DNA from: Christensenella sp. UBA5399
GTDB taxonomy: Bacteria > Bacillota > Clostridia > Christensenellales > Christensenellaceae
Assembly (NCBI GenBank): GCA_002407725.1
Contig: DHOD01000117.1
Location: forward strand, 29,970-39,831
Reading direction: 5' to 3'
DNA length: 9,862 bases
Positions 1 to 6,814 of the stretch are shown piece after piece. Within the stretch, counting starts at the first letter, position 1; every line of letters starts with the position of its first letter. The position numbers and the translations under genes were made by a program. Below the pieces are notes generated by a model. That model searched no databases, was not told where the DNA came from, and worked only from the letters and a program-made list of their open reading frames with translations.

Positions 1-1
1 G

Positions 2-1780
2 GATATCTTTGAGGCGTGCCTGGATGCGGACGTTCCCTATGCGTTGACACTGCACGATTATTACGCGGCGTGCCCCAGGATCAACTTTATTGACGAGAAT
101 GGGAAATGCTGCGGGCCGGACCGCGATTGCGGGCGTTGCAATGCGGGGACGGTGTTTGAAAGCCCACGGGTGCTGCAAACGTGGCGCGACGCGATGCACC
201 GCTACCTGCTGGCGGCGGCAAAGGTATATGCGCCCGACGAATGTGTGCTGGAGGGGCTGGCGCAGTGGTGGGACGATCTGAAAATCCACGTGTGGGAGCA
301 CGGGGTGTTTCCCTACACGCGTACGGACGATGCGCGCCGTAGTGATGGTAAATTTCGCGTGGCGTTTGTGGGCAACATGCAACCGTCCAAGGGCAGCACC
401 ATACTGCTTGAGATGTTGGAGCAGGAACTGCCCGATTGGATGGAAATTTACCTTTTTGGGGATACATTTGACGGCCGGATCAATGAATCGCTGGCGGCGA
501 AGCTGCGCATATGCGGCGCGTATGAACGCGACACGCTGCAGGGCTTATTGCAGGAGCATGCCATAGACCTTGTGGTGCTGCCAAGCATCTGGCCGGAGAC
601 ATATTCTTACACACTGACAGAGGCGATGCAGGCAGGGTGCCCCGTGCTGGCGGCAGATGTGGGCGCTATGGGCAATCGGATCAAAAAATACGGCTGCGGG
701 TACCTGGTGCCGCTGGGCAGCGGGGGCGCACAGTTTTTAGCTGAGATCAAGGATATTTATCACAACAAAGAAGCATATGAAGCACAGAAAAGCAAGGTTC
801 GCATGATAGAGTTTCCATCCCGCCGGCAGCTTGCGGATCGGTATGCGGAGGACTATGCGAGGCTGGGAAGGCAAAGTATGCCGCCACTTGATGCGGCGGC
901 GATGAAGAGTACGCTTTTCCGTATGCGCGCATATGATGCGGAACGATACCGGCGTTCGCTGGCGCGATTGCTGCAGGCAGGCGTTGGCGACCTTCGCCCT
1001 TCCTATGTTTCGCTTATGTATATCGATTACGGCGGCGGGTTTTGCGAAGAGGATACGGTCAAGGCCATGTTGCCGTTTGACAGCGATTTCCGGCTAACAT
1101 TTAACGTTGATCCGGAACGGACGGTGCGCGCGCTTCGATGGGATCCCCTGGAGGGCGTGGATTGCCGGGTGAAGCTGACCGGCGTATTGGTGGCGGGTAC
1201 GGACGGGGGAGTGCGGCAGGTTGAGCCGGGTACAGTTACGCACAACGGCGAACTGCGGGACGGGTGGATCGAATACCATACTGCGGACCCCATGGTGGTG
1301 ATCCCGTTTGAAGGCGCAGCTGCGGAAGTTGTGATCGAAGGATCGTTTGAGATTGGCACGGGGGGCGTACAGGCGAAGTCCGTATCCACAAGTGCGGATG
1401 CGGCGGGCGCGACGGGCGTGTTTGGACTTACGCCTTCGTGCCTGTATGTGGATTATGGGCAGGGCGCGAGCGAAGACGACAAGGTGACGGTGTTTGCGGA
1501 GGATTCGGCGCGTTTCCGCCTGCGGTTTGACATACCACAGCCAAGTGGCGTAAAATGTTTAAGGTTTGACCCGATGGAGGCGCAGTGCTGTGTGTGGATC
1601 ACAAGTGCGCGGTACGGTACGGCGTCAAACAGCAGAGAGGTAAGCGTGGACGGCATGTCGCACAACGGCAGCCCCATGCCGGGCGGCGCGGTGTTTGACA
1701 CCGCCGACCCATGGTTTTTGATCCCGGTGGAGGGCGATGCGGCCTTCCTGGAGGTGGAGGGCCTGTGGGTAAGGCGCTAG
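2..1780 (+). CDS. GT-B glycosyltransferase (GT4-like) with duplicated C-terminal module, 5'-truncated
   Basis: The reading frame is open from base 2, so the true start lies before the window. A TTG at 44 is only an internal codon. The visible N-terminal part has the HDY and CPR motifs followed by a Cys-rich stretch (C-C-G-x5-C-x2-C), as in many GT4 enzymes of surface-glycan clusters. A Rossmann-type strand (VAFVGN, about 359-376) opens the nucleotide-sugar-binding half. The donor-site motif PE-x7-E lies at about 593-625, followed by the AGCPV loop. From about 998 the protein continues as two copies of a beta-rich module (998-1357 and 1433-1778) that are not part of the GT fold. The likely role is cytoplasmic transfer of a sugar to a growing surface polysaccharide. 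It lies 10 bp before the ABC permease gene, so it probably shares a transcript with the exporter. Donor and acceptor cannot be told. GT assignment is strong; the role of the C-terminal modules is inferred. Confidence 0.88.
   Translation, partial: DIFEACLDADVPYALTLHDYYAACPRINFIDENGKCCGPDRDCGRCNAGTVFESPRVLQTWRDAMHRYLLAAAKVYAPDECVLEGLAQWWDDLKIHVWEHGVFPYTRTDDARRSDGKFRVAFVGNMQPSKGSTILLEMLEQELPDWMEIYLFGDTFDGRINESLAAKLRICGAYERDTLQGLLQEHAIDLVVLPSIWPETYSYTLTEAMQAGCPVLAADVGAMGNRIKKYGCGYLVPLGSGGAQFLAEIKDIYHNKEAYEAQKSKVRMIEFPSRRQLADRYAEDYARLGRQSMPPLDAAAMKSTLFRMRAYDAERYRRSLARLLQAGVGDLRPSYVSLMYIDYGGGFCEEDTVKAMLPFDSDFRLTFNVDPERTVRALRWDPLEGVDCRVKLTGVLVAGTDGGVRQVEPGTVTHNGELRDGWIEYHTADPMVVIPFEGAAAEVVIEGSFEIGTGGVQAKSVSTSADAAGATGVFGLTPSCLYVDYGQGASEDDKVTVFAEDSARFRLRFDIPQPSGVKCLRFDPMEAQCCVWITSARYGTASNSREVSVDGMSHNGSPMPGGAVFDTADPWFLIPVEGDAAFLEVEGLWVRR
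998..1357 (+). repeat. C-terminal module, copy 1 (protein-level tandem repeat)
   Basis: This is the first of two related protein modules in the glycosyltransferase. The order of motifs is Y-I-D-Y-G-G-G, an acidic E-E-D, S-D-F-R-L-T-F, L-R-W-D-P-L-E, C-R-V, T-H-N-G, T-A-D-P, I-P-x-E-G-A-A and V-I-E-G. Short alternating hydrophobic stretches suggest a beta-sandwich. It may bind glycan, by analogy with accessory modules on other cell-surface glycosyltransferases; this is inference. Confidence 0.8.
1433..1778 (+). repeat. C-terminal module, copy 2 (protein-level tandem repeat)
   Basis: The second copy repeats the same motif order: Y-V-D-Y-G-Q-G, E-D-D, A-R-F-R-L-R-F, L-R-F-D-P-M-E, C-V, S-H-N-G, T-A-D-P, I-P-V-E-G-D-A-A and V-E-G. 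It ends at the stop codon. The copies have diverged clearly at protein level, so this is an old duplication rather than a recent DNA repeat. A linker of roughly 25 residues rich in Ala, Gly and Ser separates them. Confidence 0.8.
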
Positions 1781-1790
1781 AAAAGGTGTT

Positions 1791-2615
1791 ATGAGAAGAC
1801 TGGTCAATATATTCGCTGAGTTTTTTAGCAGCATATGGAAAGAGAAGGGCAAGATATTCCAGCTTGCCAAAAACGATATGAAGTCGCGCTACGCGGGTTC
1901 TTTTTTGGGCATATTCTGGGCGTATTTCATACCGCTTGTCTCCATACTGGTATACTGGTTTGTGTTTGAGAAGGGGCTGAAGGCGACGCCGCCGGCTTCG
2001 GCCAATGTGCCGTTTTTGGCGTGGTTTATGGCGGGGCTGGTGCCGTGGTTCTATTTTTCCGAGGCATGGATGAGCTCTACAAATGTTCTGTTAGATTACA
2101 ATTACCTGGTCAAGCAGATGGTTTTTGACGTGCGCATATTGCCGTTTGTACGCGTGATTTCCGCGCTGTTTGTACACTTGGTGTTTATGGCGATCATGCT
2201 GGTGGTGCTGGCGCTGTACGGCATACTGCCGTCGATCAGGGTGGGCCCGCTGCTGTATTATATGCTGTGCCTGATCTGCCTGATCATATCGGTGTCCATC
2301 ATTAGCAGCGTAATCATGCCGTTTTTCCGGGACATGACGCAGGTCATCAACGTGATCACCACAATGGGCTTCTGGATGACGCCCATCGCGTGGGATTATA
2401 CCAACATGAACATCCCGGTTGTGTTCCAGTACATACTCAAGCTCAACCCGATGTTTTATGTGGTGCAGGGCTACCGCGACGCGCTGGTGTCAGATACGTT
2501 TGCATGGCAGGGAGCCAGTATCACGCTGTACTTCTGGATACTGGTGGGCGCCTTGTTTGCAGTGGGCGTGCTTGCCTACCACAGGATGCGCATGCACCTT
2601 GCGGACGTCATATAG
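1791..2615 (+). CDS. ABC-2 type polysaccharide export permease (Wzm/TagG-like)
   Basis: This 274-aa integral membrane protein would form the channel of an ABC exporter that moves lipid-linked polysaccharide or teichoic-acid-like polymer outwards. About six membrane segments can be read at residues 37-60, 73-93, 118-146, 153-177, 183-202 and 243-264. The motif SRYAGSFLGIFW just before segment 1 and the LNPM motif at 218-221 are typical of the TagG/RfbA/Wzm family, and the length is normal. The start ATG follows an AAAGG site by 4-5 bases and lies 10 bp after the glycosyltransferase stop. The ATPase gene follows after 11 bp, which is the usual Wzm-Wzt pairing. The cargo cannot be told from the sequence, so no gene symbol is given. 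Confidence 0.93.
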   Translation: MRRLVNIFAEFFSSIWKEKGKIFQLAKNDMKSRYAGSFLGIFWAYFIPLVSILVYWFVFEKGLKATPPASANVPFLAWFMAGLVPWFYFSEAWMSSTNVLLDYNYLVKQMVFDVRILPFVRVISALFVHLVFMAIMLVVLALYGILPSIRVGPLLYYMLCLICLIISVSIISSVIMPFFRDMTQVINVITTMGFWMTPIAWDYTNMNIPVVFQYILKLNPMFYVVQGYRDALVSDTFAWQGASITLYFWILVGALFAVGVLAYHRMRMHLADVI

Positions 2616-2626
2616 GGGGTGCGGCA

Positions 2627-3916
2627 ATGAACGAGAATGCAATATCCGTCAGGGATGTTTCCAAGACGTTTAAAATCTATAAAAAACCGTCCGACAGGCT
2701 GCGCGAAGCCATGTCGTTTGTGCGAAAAAAAGTGTACGGCGAGGCGTTCCATGCGTTAAGCGATATCACGTTTGACGTTAAAAAGGGCGAGACGTTTGGG
2801 ATTGTGGGCGTCAATGGCGCGGGCAAATCCACATTGCTGAAGATCATTACCGGCATCACAAGCGCCACAACAGGCGCGGTGGATGTGGAAGGCAGGGTTT
2901 CGGCCATGCTCGAGCTGGGCGCGGGCTTTAACATGCAGTACACCGGCCGCCAGAATATTTACCTGAACGGCGTGATGCGCGGCATCTCCAAGGACGAGAT
3001 GGACGAGCGCATGGACGATATACTGCGGTTTGCGGATATCGGCGATTTTATCGACAACCCGGTGCGTATGTATTCGAGCGGCATGTTTGCGCGGCTTGCG
3101 TTTGCGGTCGCCATCAATGTCGACCCCGACATACTGATTGTGGACGAGGCGCTGGCCGTGGGCGACGCGGCGTTTCAGGCAAAATGCTTCAGCAAGTTCG
3201 AGGAGCTCTCCAAAAAGGGCGTGACCATACTGTTTGTCTCGCACGATATCGGGTCGGTCAAGCGCATGTGTGACAGGGCGATGTGGCTGCTGGACGGGGA
3301 GATCAGGGACATCGGCGATGCCGCGCGGGTGTGCAACCGGTTTTCCGGCTATATGATGGAGCGCCGCAACGCAGAGTTACTTGCCCAGCGGGGAGAGGCA
3401 GCAGAGGATCAAAAAGAAGAGCCCGAAACACATGATCTTTCAAAATATCCGCCGCTACCAGCAGATTTTGACCGCTCGGGTACCGGTGACGCCAAGGTGC
3501 GTTCCGTTTTTGTAACGGATACCAATAAAACGATCGTCAACCGGTTGGATGCGTACGGAACGTACAATTTCCATGTGGTGGCGGAGTTTTTTAAACCCAC
3601 AAAAGATGCGATCATAGGGATCACATTTGAAAATGTGAAGGCGCTTGCGGTGTTCTACCTCAATAATTACAAGGAAGGGCAGAGCCTCAGCGTCGAACCG
3701 GGCGTATATGAAATGATTTTTCATGTGACGCTGCCTGGGCTGCAAAAGAATGATTACCTGATATCGCCTGCCGTGGCCGTGGGCGACCAGATGACCAACA
3801 TCAAGCTGGACTGGTGCCACAATGTGCTGCCGGTCAGCGTGGATAACCCCGGGTTCAACATATCGATGATCGATATCGAGGTGGAGTCGGTTGAATTTGC
3901 GCCGGCGGATGTATAG
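2627..3916 (+). CDS. Polysaccharide ABC exporter ATP-binding protein with C-terminal cargo domain (Wzt-like)
   Basis: This 429-aa ATPase would power the permease encoded just upstream. Residues 1-245 are the ABC domain: Walker A GVNGAGKST at 61-69, the family's degenerate signature YSSGM at 149-153, Walker B ILIVDE at 169-174, the D-loop AVGD at 177-180 and the H-loop His206. A charged linker at about 246-272 leads to a C-terminal part (about 275-425) rich in short beta strands. This matches the position of the Wzt glycan-binding domain that, in some O-antigen exporters, recognises the finished chain end. The start is set by ATG 2627, which has an AGGGGGT site 6 bases before it. The same frame is open further upstream into the permease gene, but the ABC domain begins only here. 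Third gene of the operon; the stop is 5 bp from the stop of the opposing gene. Confidence 0.94.
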   Translation: MNENAISVRDVSKTFKIYKKPSDRLREAMSFVRKKVYGEAFHALSDITFDVKKGETFGIVGVNGAGKSTLLKIITGITSATTGAVDVEGRVSAMLELGAGFNMQYTGRQNIYLNGVMRGISKDEMDERMDDILRFADIGDFIDNPVRMYSSGMFARLAFAVAINVDPDILIVDEALAVGDAAFQAKCFSKFEELSKKGVTILFVSHDIGSVKRMCDRAMWLLDGEIRDIGDAARVCNRFSGYMMERRNAELLAQRGEAAEDQKEEPETHDLSKYPPLPADFDRSGTGDAKVRSVFVTDTNKTIVNRLDAYGTYNFHVVAEFFKPTKDAIIGITFENVKALAVFYLNNYKEGQSLSVEPGVYEMIFHVTLPGLQKNDYLISPAVAVGDQMTNIKLDWCHNVLPVSVDNPGFNISMIDIEVESVEFAPADV

Positions 3917-3921
3917 ATTGC

Positions 3922-6123
3922 TTATTGTTTCCTTACTTGCTCGTCCCCGAACGCGCCGACAAACAGCGTAACAATTTCGGGGTCGAATTGCGTACCCGAA
4001 CAACGTTTGATTTCTTCTATGGCTGTCCCGTGGGGGACGGCCTTTTTATATACCCTGTCGTTTGTCATTACGTCGTATGCGTCCACAACGCTGATAATGC
4101 GCGCCAGCAGTGGGATTTCCGTTCCTTTTTGGCCGTTTGGATACCCGGCGCCGTCCCACCGCTCGTGGTGGCTGCGGATGTCGTCCGCAATGATTGACAA
4201 CTCCTGCGATGTTTGCGCCAGGTGAAAGCCGATTTCGCTGTGGGTGCGCATGATGTTCCATTCCTCGTGCGTGAGCGCGCCCGGTTTGTTGATGATTGCG
4301 TCGGGTATGGATACCTTGCCGATATCGTGCATCGATGCCAGCAGCATCAGCCGTCCAAATTCACTGGAAGAAAGCCCCAGGTCCTCGCCGATGACCCGCA
4401 CCATCTTTTCCATGCGGCTTGTGTGGTCGGCCGTCTCCAGGTTACGCACGCGAAGCGCCTCCTTGAGCGATGTGATCAGGTGGCTCCTGGTGCTGCGTGA
4501 CTCCAACAGCTTGTTGGAATACATATCGCCCTCGGCCTCCATGTAGAGCTTGCGCATGCTTTGGGCCATATCGGTATCGCCGCGGAATGTGCTGCCAAAC
4601 GAAAGGCTCATAGGGATGTTGTCGCTGCCCACATCACCGCACATCTTGACGATCACTGCCGCCAGCACATCCAGTGATTCGCGGGTGGTCCCAAACGAGA
4701 GGATTGCAAATTCGTCGCCGCCGATGCGGAAAACGCTCATCGCCTTGTCGCAGACATCCTCCAGTATGCGGGCCGTTTCAATCAGCAGGTCGTCCCCACG
4801 CTCGTGGCCGTATGTATCGTTGATCAGCTTCAGGCCGTTGAGGTCTGTCAACAGCAGCCCCACATTTGTGATGCCTTCGTTGTCGATACGGTATAGCTCC
4901 CGCTCAAAATGCGACCGGTTATATACGCCTGTCAGCGCATCGTGCTTGCTGACATATTGCAGGTGCTCCTGCGTCTTTTTATCCTCGGTGATGTCGCGGC
5001 ACACCGCAACGATTTCCGCCACATTGCCCGCGATATCACGTATTGTGGACATCCGCATCGAGAACCATGCAATGCTGCCGTCTGCGCGCAATATCTGGTA
5101 ATCGCTTTCTGTAAATACGCCGCCCGACAACAGTTTATCGTATTCCCTGAGCAATGCGGCTTTCTCCTCCGGGTCGGACAAAAAATTTGTAAAACTGGCG
5201 CCGAGCACAATCTCGGGGTCGTATCCGGCGATAACGCTTACATTGGGTGAAACATAGGTAATCGCTTCGTTGCGTCCCACAACGACAAACAGATCCTGCG
5301 AGCTTTCCACAATTCCCTGGAAAAGCTGCTTGTTCATGGCGAGTTCTTCTTTTTTTGCTTCCTCTGCCGTGATGTTGATCGCCTGGCCGATGATCCTGTT
5401 TGCCCTGCCCTCCCGCGTGTAACCGGCAAGGCAATAACCTACAAAATGATAGACGTTGCCCTCGGTATCCAGCAGCCGTACGTTGAGCCGGTCGCGTATG
5501 GCGGGGCAGCGCCTGATGCCGTCCAGTATGGCTTCCCTTTCGTCGGGATGTACATGCTGCATAAAACGGTCAATGGAAATCACTACCGCGTCGTCAGCAA
5601 GCTTCAGCAGGCTGGCAATGCTTTTGGACAAGAAAATACACCACTTATCCAGGTGGATATCCCAGTTGCTGTTGTGTTTCATGATTTTATCGAGCCACAG
5701 CCGCTGCTGGTCGCGGATCACGTGGCCTACGCCAAGTTCTATACATTCGGTTTTGGGTAGCCCGAAAAGAACGGCGGCCTCTCCGCTGGCAGTGTTGTAT
5801 TCCAGCTGTGCCAGCATCCACCGGTCGTTGTGCATGAACAGCGAAAGCCCGTAGTAGGTATCGCCTTCTTTGTGGTCGAAAAAACCGTCGTCCCCGCCCA
5901 GCCGTGCCTTCAGCAAAAACTCGACCCAGCCGTCCACAAGATGCGGCGCATACGAGAAAACGACACGGATATCCGCCCCGGGGGCAATCCGCGCCTCCAG
6001 CAATTCCTCCAGCCCCCCGGCTGCCTCGGCAGCTATGAGGCGTACCGATGCTTCCGAAAGCACTTGAACATCAATATTTAGGTACGGGCTGTCTGCACGC
6101 GTCAATAAGCTGTACTTGTGCAA
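3922..6123 (-). CDS. PAS-PAS-GGDEF-HD-GYP protein (cyclic-di-GMP synthesis and breakdown)
   Basis: A 733-aa cytosolic signalling protein; no signal peptide or membrane segment is visible. In order it has an N-terminal part of unknown fold (1 to about 150), a first PAS-like domain (about 151-251), a second PAS domain ending in the RDITEDKK linker (about 265-383), a GGDEF domain (about 388-543) with an intact GGDEF at 468-472, and an HD-GYP domain (about 548-728) with HD at 599-600, HHERWDGAGYP from 652 and GYP at 660-662. GGDEF domains make c-di-GMP from GTP and HD-GYP domains hydrolyse it, so both activities look possible. The product-inhibition motif RxxD expected five residues before GGDEF is absent (the residues are DKAM). 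I chose TTG 6123 because GGGGGA (6131-6136) lies 7 bases before it. A TTG at 6144 in the same frame has no such site and would add 7 residues. It converges on the exporter operon. Confidence 0.92.
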   Translation of the reverse strand: MHKYSLLTRADSPYLNIDVQVLSEASVRLIAAEAAGGLEELLEARIAPGADIRVVFSYAPHLVDGWVEFLLKARLGGDDGFFDHKEGDTYYGLSLFMHNDRWMLAQLEYNTASGEAAVLFGLPKTECIELGVGHVIRDQQRLWLDKIMKHNSNWDIHLDKWCIFLSKSIASLLKLADDAVVISIDRFMQHVHPDEREAILDGIRRCPAIRDRLNVRLLDTEGNVYHFVGYCLAGYTREGRANRIIGQAINITAEEAKKEELAMNKQLFQGIVESSQDLFVVVGRNEAITYVSPNVSVIAGYDPEIVLGASFTNFLSDPEEKAALLREYDKLLSGGVFTESDYQILRADGSIAWFSMRMSTIRDIAGNVAEIVAVCRDITEDKKTQEHLQYVSKHDALTGVYNRSHFERELYRIDNEGITNVGLLLTDLNGLKLINDTYGHERGDDLLIETARILEDVCDKAMSVFRIGGDEFAILSFGTTRESLDVLAAVIVKMCGDVGSDNIPMSLSFGSTFRGDTDMAQSMRKLYMEAEGDMYSNKLLESRSTRSHLITSLKEALRVRNLETADHTSRMEKMVRVIGEDLGLSSSEFGRLMLLASMHDIGKVSIPDAIINKPGALTHEEWNIMRTHSEIGFHLAQTSQELSIIADDIRSHHERWDGAGYPNGQKGTEIPLLARIISVVDAYDVMTNDRVYKKAVPHGTAIEEIKRCSGTQFDPEIVTLFVGAFGDEQVRKQ

Positions 6124-6130
6124 TTCATCT

Positions 6131-6136
6131 ATCCCC
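6131..6136 (-). promoter_or_regulatory. Ribosome binding site that sets the TTG start at 6123
   Basis: On the minus strand the sequence is GGGGGA, then 7 bases, then TTG. An ATG in between is in another frame and stops after eight codons, so it is not the start. The upstream in-frame TTG at 6144 lacks a purine-rich site. Confidence 0.6.
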
Positions 6137-6182
6137 CAAAACAAGAATCACAAATAACGTCCATACCAGTACGGACAAAAGT

Positions 6183-6211
6183 ATCATAACATATTTTTAC
6201 AGCGCAGACAA
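6183..6211 (-). promoter_or_regulatory. SigmaA-type promoter of the GGDEF/HD-GYP gene
   Basis: On the minus strand TTGTCT (6206-6211) is followed by exactly 17 bases and TATGAT (6183-6188). This matches the consensus at 4/6 and 5/6 positions. Transcription would begin near 6176, giving a leader of about 50 nt. It lies just past the terminator of the cold-shock gene, so the signalling gene can be expressed on its own. Confidence 0.7.
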
Positions 6212-6234
6212 CAAAATCAGACTAAATAGTCGCA

Positions 6235-6271
6235 AACAAAAAACAACCGCTCATTCCTGTGGAAAAAGCGG
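6235..6271 (-). terminator. Rho-independent terminator of the cold-shock gene
   Basis: On the minus strand CCGCT (6267-6271) pairs with AGCGG (6247-6251). Inside it TTCC (6261-6264) pairs with GGAA (6254-6257) around a 3-nt loop. The stem is followed by TTGTTTTTTG, a good U-tract. It begins about 45 nt after the cold-shock stop codon. A competing palindrome, AAAGCGGCCGCTTT (6265-6278), overlaps the base of the stem. Confidence 0.7.
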
Positions 6272-6315
6272 CCGCTTTCATGGTTTTGTTTAGGGCACAA
6301 CCCCTGTTTGCTCTG

Positions 6316-6528
6316 TTACGCAGGCTGTACGTTTGCCGCGCGCAGCTTGCTGCTGTTTTTAGGGTCTGTCTCAATGTCAAATGTAACATGCTGGCCTTCC
6401 TGCAATGTTTTGTACCCGTCGGATACGATTGCAGAGAAATGCACGAAAACATCTTCGCCGCCGTTGTCATTCGAGATAAAGCCATAGCCTTTTTCAGAGT
6501 TAAACCATTTTACTGTTCCGCTGTTCAA
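6316..6528 (-). CDS. csp: Cold-shock domain protein (CspA/CspB family)
   Basis: This 70-aa protein is a single cold-shock domain, a five-stranded beta barrel that binds single-stranded RNA and DNA and acts as an RNA chaperone. It starts [21 protein letters not shown]1 (KGYGFI) is at 13-18 and RNP2 (VFVHF) at 27-31, both intact, and the length is that of bacterial CspA/CspB. The start is TTG 6528, with GGAGGA (6537-6542) 8 bases before it. The frame is open a little further upstream, to 6585, but those residues are not part of the domain and lack a ribosome site. A strong promoter at 6659-6687 gives a leader of about 120 nt, the length usual for cold-regulated csp mRNAs. The gene appears monocistronic, ending at the terminator near 6250. 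Which paralogue it is cannot be told. Confidence 0.95.
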   Translation of the reverse strand: MNSGTVKWFNSEKGYGFISNDNGGEDVFVHFSAIVSDGYKTLQEGQHVTFDIETDPKNSSKLRAANVQPA

Positions 6529-6580
6529 TGTGTAGATCCTCCATTTATTTTTTGATTCTTTATCGTCCTGTAAAAGAAAA

Positions 6581-6628
6581 CACATGTCTGTAAATCATCG
6601 AACCAACCATGACTTACAAAAACATGTG
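6581..6628 (-). promoter_or_regulatory. Long hairpin in the cold-shock 5' UTR
   Basis: The minus-strand transcript can form a two-part stem. CACATGT (6622-6628) pairs with ACATGTG (6581-6587), then there is a 4/2-nt internal loop (6618-6621 and 6588-6589), then nine pairs between 6609-6617 and 6590-6598, and a 10-nt loop (6599-6608). One of the nine pairs is a G-U wobble only when read as minus-strand RNA; on the plus strand it would be an A-C mismatch. It sits between the promoter and the ribosome site, so it may govern mRNA stability or translation with temperature (inference). Confidence 0.6.
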
Positions 6629-6658
6629 AGACATTAGAGCTTCAAAGAATACAATTAC

Positions 6659-6687
6659 AATATAGCATACGACTTTTTGTTTGTCAA
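6659..6687 (-). promoter_or_regulatory. Strong sigmaA promoter of the cold-shock gene
   Basis: On the minus strand a perfect TTGACA (6682-6687) is followed by 17 bases and TATATT (6659-6664), a 5/6 match. TGC just before the -10 adds an extended -10 element. Transcription would begin near 6652. A-tracts upstream (6694-6697, 6702-6708, 6713-6718) could act as an UP element. Confidence 0.82.
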
Positions 6688-6733
6688 AGCGTATTTTAAG
6701 GTTTTTTTACTATTTTTTGCAGCGGCTACCTTA

Positions 6734-6762
6734 TTGACAGAACAACCGTGCGGAGATACACT
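6734..6762 (+). promoter_or_regulatory. Candidate promoter of the sugar operon
   Basis: TTGACA (6734-6739) is followed by 17 bases and TACACT (6757-6762), a perfect -35 with a weaker 4/6 -10. Transcription would begin near 6769, leaving a leader of about 200 nt that carries all six inverted repeats. A second possibility is TTGAAA (6762-6767), 17 bases, TAAATT (6785-6790), whose -10 would lie inside the palindrome at 6781. It is divergent from the cold-shock promoter. Confidence 0.5.
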
Positions 6763-6780
6763 TGAAACATAGTAATACTG

Positions 6781-6814
6781 ATTCTAAATTAAAACATTTG
6801 TTTTAATTTAGAAT
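6781..6814. repeat. Perfect 34-bp palindrome (16-bp arms, 2-bp centre)
   Basis: The arm ATTCTAAATTAAAACA (6781-6796) is mirrored exactly by 6799-6814 around TT. It is very AT-rich compared with its surroundings. It lies about 12 bases after the predicted start of the sugar-operon transcript. It could be an operator for a dimeric repressor, the first hairpin of the leader RNA, or the end of a small repeat element; the sequence alone does not decide. Confidence 0.75.

Noticed and set aside
2390..2626. Upstream extension of the ATPase gene to 2390 (79 more residues)
   Set aside because: It overlaps the permease gene in another frame, has no domain content, and ATG 2627 has an excellent ribosome site directly before the ABC domain.
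6124..6144. TTG 6144 as the start of the GGDEF/HD-GYP gene
   Set aside because: No Shine-Dalgarno site precedes it, while TTG 6123 has GGGGGA at 7 bases. The difference is only seven residues, so this is a preference, not a proof.
6265..6278. Palindrome AAAGCGGCCGCTTT as the csp terminator by itself
   Set aside because: Its stem is short with a tight loop and the T-run is broken by CC. The overlapping stem at 6247-6271, with its longer U-tract, fits better.
6529..6585. N-terminal extension of the cold-shock protein to 6585
   Set aside because: It would pass through the ribosome site GGAGGA and add 19 residues not found in this family.
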